64,000 nucleotides of DNA from Crossaster papposus (Eukaryota; Echinodermata; Asteroidea; Velatida; Solasteridae): NCBI GenBank assembly GCA_037893245.1, contig JBAIAA010000262.1, forward strand, positions 434,001 through 498,000. The letters are read 5' to 3'. The notes beneath the pieces were generated by a model. The model searched no databases and was not told where the DNA came from. It worked only from the letters and a program-made list of their open reading frames with translations. Each line of letters begins with the position of its first letter. Position 1 is the stretch's first letter. This document shows positions 21,388-32,797 of the stretch, one piece after another. The position numbers were made by a program, and so were the translations under genes.

Positions 21388-21502
21388 ATTTTCTTGAAAG
21401 TGATTTCATTTTCATTACAAATAGTTACGCAGAGTGGTGCCGTGGGAGCGTGATGGGCCCATAACCCAGAGGCCCGAGGACCGAAACCTCGCTCTGCTAA
21501 AG
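21388..21502 (+). repeat. B sequence in the D slot (second event)
   Basis: The markers and endpoints are the same as at 4574-4688, with the tRNA module at 21428-21499, but it lies in a different unit of copy 1 with different neighbours. It is therefore either a second conversion or a spread of the first converted unit. Confidence 0.86.
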
Positions 21503-22402
21503 AGGTATTTTTGCTTCACTGCTATTCACATTTAATAAATATTGTAGAATGTTTTTAGAATGTCTGCTTTAATTTTGTTTGCATTTTCAAAATTTACATG
21601 AGGCATAGTGGCGCAGTTGAAGCGTGCTGGGCCCATAACCCAGAGGTCCGAGGATCGAAACCTCGCTCTTCTAACAAGTTTTTGGTATGACATGAGGTAC
21701 TCGACTCGGAGTGACAAAGTAGACACTTTCTTGGTCAGTACCCGAGAGTTTGGTTGACCACAACCTCGGTCTGCTCAGGATAATTATTTTCTTGAAAGTG
21801 ATTTCATTTTCATTACAAATAGTTACGCAGAGTGGTGCCGTGGGAGCGTGATGGGCCCATAACCCAGAGGCCCGAGGACCGAAACCTCGCTCTGCTAAAG
21901 AGGTATTTTTGCTTCACTGTTATTCAAATTTAATAATTATTTTAGAATGTTTTTAGAATGTCTGCTTTTATTTTGTTTGTTGTTTTTCTAAATTTACATG
22001 AGGCATGGTGGCGCAGTGGAAGCTTGCTGGGCCTATAACCCAGAGTGCCGAGGATCAAAACCTCGTTCTGCTGCTAATAAGTTTTTGGTATGACTTGAAG
22101 TACTCGACTCAGAGTGACAAAGTAGACCCTTTCTTGGTCAGTAACCGAGAGTTCGGATGATCACAACCTCGGTCTGCTCAGGATAATTTTGTATTTGATA
22201 GGGATTTCATTTTCATTAAAAATAGTTACGCAGAGTAGTGCAGCGGGAGCGTGATGGGCCCATAGCCCAGAGGTCCGAGGACCAAAACCTCGCTTTGCTA
22301 ACTAGGTATTTTTGCTTCACTGCTATTCACATTTAATAAATATTGTAGAATGTTTTTAGAATGTCTGCTTTAATTTTGTTTGCATTTTCAAAATTTACAT
22401 GA

Positions 22403-22474
22403 GGCATAGTGGCGCAGTTGAAGCGTGCTGGGCCCATAACCCAGAGGTCCGAGGATCGAAACCTCGTTCTGCTG
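22403..22474 (+). tRNA. Hybrid module: slot A body with slot C 3' end
   Basis: The 5' part, CAT anticodon and T loop are slot A, but from 22467 the acceptor 3' strand is slot C (TTCTGCTG), followed by C-type flank and C'-type start to at least 22512. A' sequence returns by 22529. The acceptor is now GGCATAG/TTCTGCT: mismatch 3-70 of ordinary A is repaired to C:G and 5-68 remains mismatched. The unit gains 3 bp (804 bp). Pol III boxes are unaffected. Confidence 0.85.
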
Positions 22475-23206
22475 CTAATAAGTTTTTGGTATGACTTGAA
22501 GTACTCGACTCAGAGTGACAAAGTAGACACTTTCTTGGTCAGTACCCGAGAGTTTGGTTGACCACAACCTCGGTCTGCTCAGGATAATTATTTTCTTGAA
22601 AGTGATTTCATTTTCATTACAAATAGTTACGCAGAGTGGTGCCGTGGGAGCGTGATGGGCCCATAACCCAGAGGCCCGAGGACCGAAACCTCGCTCTGCT
22701 AAAGAGGTATTTTTGCTTCACTGTTATTCAAATTTAATAATTATTTTAGAATGTTTTTAGAATGTCTGCTTTTATTTTGTTTGTTGTTTTTCTAAATTTA
22801 CATGAGGCATGGTGGCGCAGTGGAAGCTTGCTGGGCCTATAACCCAGAGTGCCGAGGATCAAAACCTCGTTCTGCTGCTAATAAGTTTTTGGTATGACTT
22901 GAAGTACTCGACTCAGAGTGACAAAGTAGACCCTTTCTTGGTCAGTAACCGAGAGTTCGGATGATCACAACCTCGGTCTGCTCAGGATAATTTTGTATTT
23001 GATAGGGATTTCATTTTCATTAAAAATAGTTACGCAGAGTAGTGCAGCGGGAGCGTGATGGGCCCATAGCCCAGAGGTCCGAGGACCAAAACCTCGCTTT
23101 GCTAACTAGGTATTTTTGCTTCACTGCTATTCACATTTAATAAATATTGTAGAATGTTTTTAGAATGTCTGCTTTAATTTTGTTTGCATTTTCAAAATTT
23201 ACATGA

Positions 23207-24808
23207 GGCATAGTGGCGCAGTTGAAGCGTGCTGGGCCCATAACCCAGAGGTCCGAGGATCGAAACCTCGCTCTTCTAACAAGTTTTTGGTATGACATGA
23301 GGTACTCGACTCGGAGTGACAAAGTAGACACTTTCTTGGTCAGTACCCGAGAGTTTGGTTGACCACAACCTCGGTCTGCTCAGGATAATTATTTTCTTGA
23401 ACGTGATTTCATTTTCATTACAAATAGTTACGCAGAGTGGTGCCGTGGGAGCGTGATGGGCCCATAACCCAGAGGCCCGAGGACCGAAACCTCGCTCTGC
23501 TAAAGAGGTATTTTTGCTTCACTGTTATTCAAATTTAATAATTATTTTAGAATGTTTTTAGAATGTCTGCTTTTATTTTGTTTGTTGTTTTTCTAAATTT
23601 ACATGAGGCATGGTGGCGCAGTGGAAGCTTGCTGGGCCTATAACCCAGAGTGCCGAGGATCAAAACCTCGTTCTGCTGCTAATAAGTTTTTGGTATGACT
23701 TGAAGTACTCGACTCAGAGTGACAAAGTAGACCCTTTCTTGGTCAGTAACCGAGAGTTCGGATGATCACAACCTCGGTCTGCTCAGGATAATTTTGTATT
23801 TGATAGGGATTTCATTTTCATTAAAAATAGTTACGCAGAATAGTGCAGCGGGAGCGTGATGGGCCCATAGCCCAGAGGTCCGAGGACCAAAACCTCGCTT
23901 TGCTAACTAGGTATTTTTGCTTCACTGCTATTCACATTTAATAAATATTGTAGAATGTTTTTAGAATGTCTGCTTTAATTTTGTTTGCATTTTCAAAATT
24001 TACATGAGGCATAGTGGCGCAGTTGAAGCGTGCTGGGCCCATAACCCAGAGGTCCGAGGATCGAAACCTCGCTCTTCTAACAAGTTTTTGGTATGACATG
24101 AGGTACTCGACTCGGAGTGACAAAGTAGACACTTTCTTGGTCAGTACCCGAGAGTTTGGTTGACCACAACCTCGGTCTGCTCAGGATAATTATTTTCTTG
24201 AACGTGATTTCATTTTCATTACAAATAGTTACGCAGAGTGGTGCCGTGGGAGCGTGATGGGCCCATAACCCAGAGGCCCGAGGACCGAAACCTCGCTCTG
24301 CTAAAGAGGTATTTTTGCTTCACTGTTATTCAAATTTAATAATTATTTTAGAATGTTTTTAGAATGTCTGCTTTTATTTTGTTTGTTGTTTTTCTAAATT
24401 TACATGAGGCATGGTGGCGCAGTGGAAGCTTGCTGGGCCTATAACCCAGAGTGCCGAGGATCAAAACCTCGTTCTGCTGCTAATAAGTTTTTGGTATGAC
24501 TTGAAGTACTCGACTCAGAGTGACAAAGTAGACCCTTTCTTGGTCAGTAACCGAGAGTTCGGATGATCACAACCTCGGTCTGCTCAGGATAATTTTGTAT
24601 TTGATAGGGATTTCATTTTCATTAAAAATAGTTACGCAGAATAGTGCAGCGGGAGCGTGATGGGCCCATAGCCCAGAGGTCCGAGGACCAAAACCTCGCT
24701 TTGCTAACTAGGTATTTTTGCTTCACTGCTATTCACATTTAATAAATATTGTAGAATGTTTTTAGAATGTCTGCTTTAATTTTGTTTGCATTTTCAAAAT
24801 TTACATGA
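23207..24808 (+). repeat. Adjacent twin units sharing two private variants
   Basis: Neighbouring units at 23207 and 24008 both carry GAACGTG (23402, 24203) and CAGAATAG (23840, 24641), 801 bp apart. No other unit has them except their copies at +30,416 (53818, 54619 and 54256, 55057). This is a one-unit duplication that predates the large duplication. Confidence 0.85.
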
Positions 24809-26410
24809 GGCATAGTGGCGCAGTTGAAGCGTGCTGGGCCCATAACCCAGAGGTCCGAGGATCGAAACCTCGCTCTTCTAACAAGTTTTTGGTATGACAT
24901 GAGGTACTCGACTCGGAGTGACAAAGTAGACACTTTCTTGGTCAGTACCCGAGAGTTTGGTTGACCACAACCTCGGTCTGCTCAGGATAATTATTTTCTT
25001 GAAAGTGATTTCATTTTCATTACAAATAGTTACGCAGAGTGGTGCCGTGGGAGCGTGATGGGCCCATAACCCAGAGGCCCGAGGACCGAAACCTCGCTCT
25101 GCTAAAGAGGTATTTTTGCTTCACTGTTATTCAAATTTAATAATTATTTTAGAATGTTTTTAGAATGTCTGCTTTTATTTTGTTTGTTGTTTTTCTAAAT
25201 TTACATGAGGCATGGTGGCGCAGTGGAAGCTTGCTGGGCCTATAACCCAGAGTGCCGAGGATCAAAACCTCGTTCTGCTGCTAATAAGTTTTTGGTATGA
25301 CTTGAAGTACTCGACTCAGAGTGACAAAGTAGACCCTTTCTTAGTCAGTAACCGAGAGTTCGGATGATCACAACCTCGGTCTGCTCAGGATAATTTTGTA
25401 TTTGATAGGGATTTCATTTTCATTAAAAATAGTTACGCAGAGTAGTGCAGCGGGAGCGTGATGGGCCCATAGCCCAGAGGTCCGAGGACCAAAACCTCGC
25501 TTTGCTAACTAGGTATTTTTGCTTCACTGCTATTCACATTTAATAAATATTGTAGAATGTTTTTAGAATGTCTGCTTTAATTTTGTTTGCATTTTCAAAA
25601 TTTACATGAGGCATAGTGGCGCAGTTGAAGCGTGCTGGGCCCATAACCCAGAGGTCCGAGGATCGAAACCTCGCTCTTCTAACAAGTTTTTGGTATGACA
25701 TGAGGTACTCGACTCGGAGTGACAAAGTAGACACTTTCTTGGTCAGTACCCGAGAGTTTGGTTGACCACAACCTCGGTCTGCTCAGGATAATTATTTTCT
25801 TGAAAGTGATTTCATTTTCATTACAAATAGTTACGCAGAGTGGTGCCGTGGGAGCGTGATGGGCCCATAACCCAGAGGCCCGAGGACCGAAACCTCGCTC
25901 TGCTAAAGAGGTATTTTTGCTTCACTGTTATTCAAATTTAATAATTATTTTAGAATGTTTTTAGAATGTCTGCTTTTATTTCGTTTGTTGTTTTTCTAAA
26001 TTTACATGAGGCATGGTGGCGCAGTGGAAGCTTGCTGGGCCTATAACCCAGAGTGCCGAGGATCAAAACCTCGTTCTGCTGCTAATAAGTTTTTGGTATG
26101 ACTTGAAGTACTCGACTCAGAGTGACAAAGTAGACCCTTTCTTGGTCAGTAACCGAGAGTTCGGATGATCACAACCTCGGTCTGCTCAGGATAATTTTGT
26201 ATTTGATAGGGATTTCATTTTCATTAAAAATAGTTACGCAGAGTAGTGCAGCGGGAGCGTGATGGGCCCATAGCCCAGAGGTCCGAGGACCAAAACCTCG
26301 CTTTGCTAACTAGGTATTTTTGCATCACTGCTATTCACATTTAATGAATATTGTAGAATGTTTTTAGAATGTCTGCTTTAATTTTGTTTGCATTTTCAAA
26401 ATTTACATGA

Positions 26411-28808
26411 GGCATAGTGGCACAGTTGAAGCGTGCTGGGCCCATAACCCAGAGGTCCGAGGATCGAAACCTCGCTCTTCTAACAAGTTTTTGGTATGAC
26501 ATGAGGTACTCGACTCGGAGTGACAAAGTAGACACTTTCTTGGTCAGTACCCGAGAGTTTGGTTGACCACAACCTCGGTCTGCTCAGGATAATTATTTTC
26601 TTGAAAGTGATTTCATTTTCATTACAAATAGTTACGCAGAGTGGTGCCGTGGGAGCGTGATGGGCCCATAACCCAGAGGCCCGAGGACCGAAACCTCGCT
26701 CTGCTAAAGATGTATTTTTGCTTCACTGCTATTCACATTTAATAAATATTGTAGAATGTTTTTAGAATGTCTGCTTTAATTTTGTTTGCATTTTCAAAAT
26801 TTACATGAGGCATAGTGGCACAGTTGAAGCGTGCTGGGCCCATAACCCAGAGGTCCGAGGATCGAAACCTCGCTCTTCTAACAAGTTTTTGGTATGACAT
26901 GAGGTACTCGACTCGGAGTGACAAAGTAGACACTTTCTTGGTCAGTACCCGAGAGTTTGGTTGACCACAACCTCGGTCTGCTCAGGATAATTATTTTCTT
27001 GAAAGTGATTTCATTTTCATTACAAATAGTTACGCAGAGTGGTGCCGTGGGAGCGTGATGGGCCCATAACCCAGAGGCCCGAGGACCGAAACCTCGCTCT
27101 GCTAAAGAGGTATTTTTGCTTCACTGTTATTCAAATTTAATAATTATTTTAGAATGTTTTTAGAATGTCTGCTTTTATTTTGTTTGTTGTTTTTCTAAAT
27201 TTACATGAGGCATGGTGGCGCAGTGGAAGCTTGCTGGGCCTATAACCCAGAGTGCCGAGGATCAAAACCTCGTTCTGCTGCTAATAAGTTTTTGGTATGA
27301 CTTGAAGTACTCGACTCAGAGTGACAAAGTAGACCCTTTCTTGGTCAGTAACCGAGAGTTCGGATGATCACAACCTCGGTCTGCTCAGGATAATTTTGTA
27401 TTTGATAGGGATTTCATTTTCATTAAAAATAGTTACGCAGAGTAGTGCAGCGGGAGCGTGATGGGCCCATAGCCCAGAGGTCCGAGGACCAAAACCTCGC
27501 TTTGCTAACTAGGTATTTTTGCTTCACTGCTATTCACATTTAATAAATATTGTAGAATGTTTTTAGAATGTCTGCTTTAATTTTGTTTGCATTTTCAAAA
27601 TTTACATGAGGCATAGTGGCGCAGTTGAAGCGTGCTGGGCCCATAACCCAGAGGTCCGAGGATCGAAACCTCGCTCTTCTAACAAGTTTTTGGTATGACA
27701 TGAGGTACTCGACTCGGAGTGACAAAGTAGACACTTTCTTGGTCAGTACCCGAGAGTTTGGTTGACCACAACCTCGGTCTGCTCAGGATAATTATTTTCT
27801 TGAAAGTGATTTCATTTTCATTACAAATAGTTACGCAGAGTGGTGCCGTGGGAGCGTGATGGGCCCATAACCCAGAGGCCCGAGGACCGAAACCTCGCTC
27901 TGCTAAAGAGGTATTTTTGCTTCACTGCTATTCACATTTAATAAATATTGTAGAATGTTTTTAGAATGTCTGCTTTAATTTTGTTTGCATTTTCAAAATT
28001 TACATGAGGCATAGTGGCACAGTTGAAGCGTGCTGGGCCCATAACCCAGAGGTCCGAGGATCGAAACCTCGCTCTTCTAACAAGTTTTTGGTATGACATG
28101 AGGTACTCGACTCGGAGTGACAAAGTAGACACTTTCTTGGTCAGTACCCGAGAGTTTGGTTGACCACAACCTCGGTCTGCTCAGGATAATTATTTTCTTG
28201 AAAGTGATTTCATTTTCATTACAAATAGTTACGCAGAGTGGTGCCGTGGGAGCGTGATGGGCCCATAACCCAGAGGCCCGAGGACCGAAACCTCGCTCTG
28301 CTAAAGAGGTATTTTTGCTTCACTGTTATTCAAATTTAATAATTATTTTAGAATGTTTTTAGAATGTCTGCTTTTATTTTGTTTGTTGTTTTTCTAAATT
28401 TACATGAGGCATGGTGGCGCAGTGGAAGCTTGCTGGGCCTATAACCCAGAGTGCCGAGGATCAAAACCTCGTTCTGCTGCTAATAAGTTTTTGGTATGAC
28501 TTGAAGTACTCGACTCAGAGTGACAAAGTAGACCCTTTCTTGGTCAGTAACCGAGAGTTCGGATGATCACAACCTCGGTCTGCTCAGGATAATTTTGTAT
28601 TTGATAGGGATTTCATTTTCATTAAAAATAGTTACGCAGAGTAGTGCAGCGGGAGCGTGATGGGCCCATAGCCCAGAGGTCCGAGGACCAAAACCTCGCT
28701 TTGTTAACTAGGTATTTTTGCTTCACTGCTATTCACATTTAATAAATATTGTAAAATGTTTTTAGAATGTCTGCTTTAATTTTGTTTGCATTTTCAAAAT
28801 TTACATGA
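26411..28808 (+). repeat. Two 1,199-bp units made by half-unit loss
   Basis: The spacing between A slots is 398, 801, 398, 801. At 26411-26808 and 27610-28007 an A-A'-B half-unit is followed by type 2 spacer and another A, so C-C'-D is missing. The joint lies in the spacer, where B-type flank (AAAGATG or AAAGAGG) passes to CTGCTATTCAC. The block reads as two tandem copies of a 1,199-bp order: half-unit 1, half-unit 1, half-unit 2. A slots at 26411, 26809 and 28008 share GGCACAG, and the one at 27610 does not. Confidence 0.87.
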
Positions 28809-28880
28809 GGCATAGTGGCGCAGTGGAAGCTTGCTGGGCCTATAACCCAGAGTGCCGAGGATCAAAACCGCGTTCTGCTG
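28809..28880 (+). tRNA. Slot A overwritten by slot C, with CCGCG T-stem change
   Basis: The first bases are A type (GGCATAGTGG), but C markers run from 28825 to 28885, including the TAT anticodon. A-type flank returns by 28902 (GACATGAGG). The T-stem 3' strand is CCGCG instead of CCTCG, breaking the 51-63 pair. The preceding D flank and spacer carry GTTAAC (28703) and GTAAAATG (28753), found otherwise only in the copy 30,416 bp downstream. Confidence 0.85.
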
Positions 28881-31214
28881 CTAATAAGTTTTTGGTATGA
28901 CATGAGGTACTCGACTCGGAGTGACAAAGTAGACACTTTCTTGGTCAGTACCCGAGAGTTTGGTTGACCACAACCTCGGTCTGCTCAGGATAATTATTTT
29001 CTTGAAAGTGATTTCATTTTCATTACAAATAGTTACGCAGAGTGGTGCCGTGGGAGCGTGATGGGCCCATAACCCAGAGGCCCGAGGACCGAAACCTCGC
29101 TCTGCTAAAGAGGTATTTTTGCTTCACTGTTATTCAAATTTAATAATTATTTTAGAATGTTTTTAGAATGTCTGCTTTTATTTTGTTTGTTGTTTTTCTA
29201 AATTTACATGAGGCATGGTGGCGCAGTGGAAGCTTGCTGGGCCTATAACCCAGAGTGCCGAGGATCAAAACCTCGTTCTGCTGCTAATAAGTTTTTGGTA
29301 TGACTTGAAGTACTCGACTCAGAGTGACAAAGTAGACCCTTTCTTGGTCAGTAACCGAGAGTTCGGATGATCACAACCTCGGTCTGCTCAGGATAATTTT
29401 GTATTTGATAGGGATTTCATTTTCATTAAAAATAGTTACGCAGAGTAGTGCAGCGGGAGCGTGATGGGCCCATAGCCCAGAGGTCCGAGGACCAAAACCT
29501 CGCTTTGCTAACTAGGTATTTTTGCTTCACTGCTATTCACATTTAATAAATATTGTAGAATGTTTTTAGAATGTCTGCTTTAATTTTGTTTGCATTTACA
29601 AAATTTACATGAGGCATAGTGGCGCAGTTGAAGCGTGCTGGGCCCATAACCCAGAGGTCCGAGGATCGAAACCTCGCTCTTCTAACAAGTTTTTGGTATG
29701 ACATGAGGTACTCGACTCGGAGTGACAAAGTAGACACTTTCTTGGTCAGTACCCGAGAGTTTGGTTGACCACAACCTCGGTCTGCTCAGGATAATTATTT
29801 TCTTGAAAGTGATTTCATTTTCATTACAAATAGTTACGCAGAGTGGTGCCGTGGGAGCGTGATGGGCCCATAACCCAGAGGCCCGAGGACCGAAACCTCG
29901 CTCTGCTAAAGAGGTATTTTTGCTTCACTGTTATTCAAATTTAATAATTATTTTAGAATGTTTTTAGAATGTCTGCTTTTATTTTGTTTGTTGTTTTTCT
30001 AAATTTACATGAGGCATGGTGGCGCAGTGGAAGCTTGCTGGGCCTATAACCCAGAGTGCCGAGGATCAAAACCTCGTTCTGCTGCTAATAAGTTTTTGGT
30101 ATGACTTGAAGTACTCGACTCAGAGTGACAAAGTAGACCCTTTCTTGGTCAGTAACCGAGAGTTCGGATGATCACAACCTCGGTCTGCTCAGGATAATTT
30201 TGTATTTGATAGGGATTTCATTTTCATTAAAAATAGTTAGGCAGAGTAGTGCAGCGGGAGCGTGATGGGCCCATAGCCCAGAGGTCCGAGGACCAAAACC
30301 TCGCTTTGCTAACTAGGTATTTTTGCTTCACTGCTATTCACATTTAATAAATATTGTAGAATGTTTTTAGAATGTCTGCTTTAATTTTGTTTGCATTTTC
30401 AAAATTTACATGAGGCATAGTGGCGCAGTTGAAGCGTGCTGGGCCCATAACCCAGAGGTCCGAAGATCGAAACCTCGCTCTTCTAACAAGTTTTTGGTAT
30501 GACATGAGGTACTCGACTCGGAGTGACAAAGTAGACACTTTCTTGGTCAGTACCCGAGAGTTTGGTTGACCACAACCTCGGTCTGCTCAGGATAATTATT
30601 TTCTTGAAAGTGATTTCATTTTCATTACAAATAGTTACGCAGAGTGGTGCCGTGGGAGCGTGATGGGCCCATAACCCAGAGGCCCGAGGACCGAAACCTC
30701 GCTCTGCTAAAGAGGTATTTTTGCTTCACTGTTATTCAAATTTAATAATTATTTTAGAATGTTTTTAGAATGTCTGCTTTTATTTTGTTTGTTGTTTTTC
30801 TAAATTTACATGAGGCATGGTGGCGCAGTGGAAGCTTGCTGGGCCTATAACCCAGAGTGCCGAGGATAAAAACCTCGTTCTGCTGCTAATAAGTTTTTGG
30901 TATGACTTGAAGTACTCGACTCAGAGTGACAAAGTAGACCCTTTCTTGGTCAGTAACCGAGAGTTCGGATGATCACAACCTCGGTCTGCTCAGGATAATT
31001 TTGTATTTGATAGGGATTTCATTTTCATTAAAAATAGTTACGCAGAGTAGTGCAGCGGGAGCGTGATGGGCCCATAGCCCAGAGGTCCGAGGACCAAAAC
31101 CTCGCTTTGCTAACTAGGTATTTTTGCTTCACTGCTATTCACATTTAATAAATATTGTAGAATGTTTTTAGAATGTCTGCTTTAATTTTGTTTGCATTTT
31201 CAAAATTTACATGA

Positions 31215-31996
31215 GGCATAGTGGCGCAGTTGAAGCGTGCTGGGCCCATAACCCAGAGGTCCGAGGATCGAAACCTCGCTCTTCTAACAAGTTTTTGGTA
31301 TGACATGAGGTACTCGACTCGGAGTGACAAAGTAGACACTTTCTTGGTCAGTACCCGAGAGTTTGGTTGACCACAACCTCGGTCTGCTCAGGATAATTAT
31401 TTTCTTGAAAGTGATTTCATTTTCATTACAAATAGTTACGCAGAGTGGTGCCGTGGGAGCGTGATGGGCCCATAACCCAGAGGCCCGAGGACCGAAACCT
31501 CGCTCTGCTAAAGAGGTATTTTTGCTTCACTGTTATTCAAATTTAATAATTATTTTAGAATGTTTTTAGAATGTCTGCTTTTATTTTGTTTGTTGTTTTT
31601 CTAAATTTACATGAGGCATGGTGGCGCAGTGGAAGCTTGCTGGGCCTATAACCCAGAGTGCCGAGGATCAAAACCTCGTTCTGCTGCTAATAAGTTTTTG
31701 GTATGACTTGAAGTACTCGACCCTTTCTTGGTCAGTAACCGAGAGTTCGGATGATCACAACCTCGGTCTGCTCAGGATAATTTTGTATTTGATAGGGATT
31801 TCATTTTCATTAAAAATAGTTACGCAGAGTAGTGCAGCGGGAGCGTGATGGGCCCATAGCCCAGAGGTCCGAGGACCAAAACCTCGCTTTGCTAACTAGG
31901 TATTTTTGCTTCACTGCTATTCACATTTAATAAATATTGTAGAATGTTTTTAGAATGTCTGCTTTAATTTTGTTTGCATTTTCAAAATTTACATGA
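31215..31996 (+). repeat. 782-bp unit with 19-bp deletion in C'
   Basis: At 31720/31721 the sequence runs TACTCGA then CCCTTTC; 19 bases of the C' 5' end (normally CTCAGAGTGAC and on to AAGTAGA) are gone, with a 2-bp GA microhomology at the ends. The frame change opens a 76-codon + strand reading frame at 31618-31848, which I regard as a by-product. I found no other copy of this deletion. Confidence 0.9.
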
Positions 31997-32797
31997 GGCA
32001 TAGTGGCGCAGTTGAAGCGTGCTGGGCCCATAACCCAGAGGTCCGAGGATCGAAACCTCGCTCTTCTAACAAGTTTTTGGTATGACATGAGGTACTCGAC
32101 TCGGAGTGACAAAGTAGACACTTTCTTGGTCAGTACCCGAGAGTTTGGTTGACCACAACCTCGGTCTGCTCAGGATAATTATTTTCTTGAAAGTGATTTC
32201 ATTTTCATTACAAATAGTTATGCAGAGTGGTGCCGTGGGAGCGTGATGGGCCCATAACCCAGAGGCCCGAGGACCGAAACCTTGCTCTGCTAAAGAGGTA
32301 TTTTTGCTTCACTGTTATTCAAATTTAATAATTATTTTAGAATGTTTTTAGAATGTCTGCTTTTATTTTGTTTGTTGTTTTTCTAAATTTACATGAGGCA
32401 TGGTGGCGCAGTGGAAGCTTGCTGGGCCTATAACCCAGAGTGCCGAGGATCAAAACCTCGTTCTGCTGCTAATAAGTTTTTGGTATGACTTGAAGTACTC
32501 GACTCAGAGTGACAAAGTAGACCCTTTCTTGGTCAGTAACCGAGAGTTCGGATGATCACAACCTCGGTCTGCTCAGGATAATTTTGTATTTGATAGGGAT
32601 TTCATTTTCATTAAAAATAGTTACGCAGAGTAGTGCAGCGGGAGCGTGATGGGCCCATAGCCCAGAGGTCCGAGGACCAAAACCTCGCTTTGCTAACTAG
32701 GTATTTTTGCTTCACTGCTATTCACATTTAATAAATATTGTAGAATGTTTTTAGAATGTCTGCTTTAATTTTGTTTGCATTTTCAAAATTTACATGA

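Larger units (their letters stand above)
19531..30774 (+). repeat. Large duplication, right block, copy 1
   Basis: This block recurs at 49,947-61,190 at a constant offset of 30,416. Shared rare variants include CAAACTT (19533), the 7-bp deletion (20661), CTCGAGG (21071), B-for-D conversion (21388), the A/C hybrid (22467), GAACGTG (23402, 24203), CAGAATAG (23840, 24641), TTAGTCAG (25343), TTTCGTTTG (25982), GCATCAC and TTAATGAAT (26324, 26345), GATGTATT (26710), the 398-bp units, GTTAAC with GTAAAATG (28703, 28753), the hybrid with CCGCG (28870) and GCATTTACA (29598). Copy-specific changes here are TTAGGCAG (30240), CCGAAGATC (30454) and GGATAAAAAC (30868). Confidence 0.93.

Noticed and set aside
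31618..31848. A 76-codon + strand open frame
   Set aside because: It is created by the 19-bp deletion in C' and reads through C, C' and D. It exists in one unit only.
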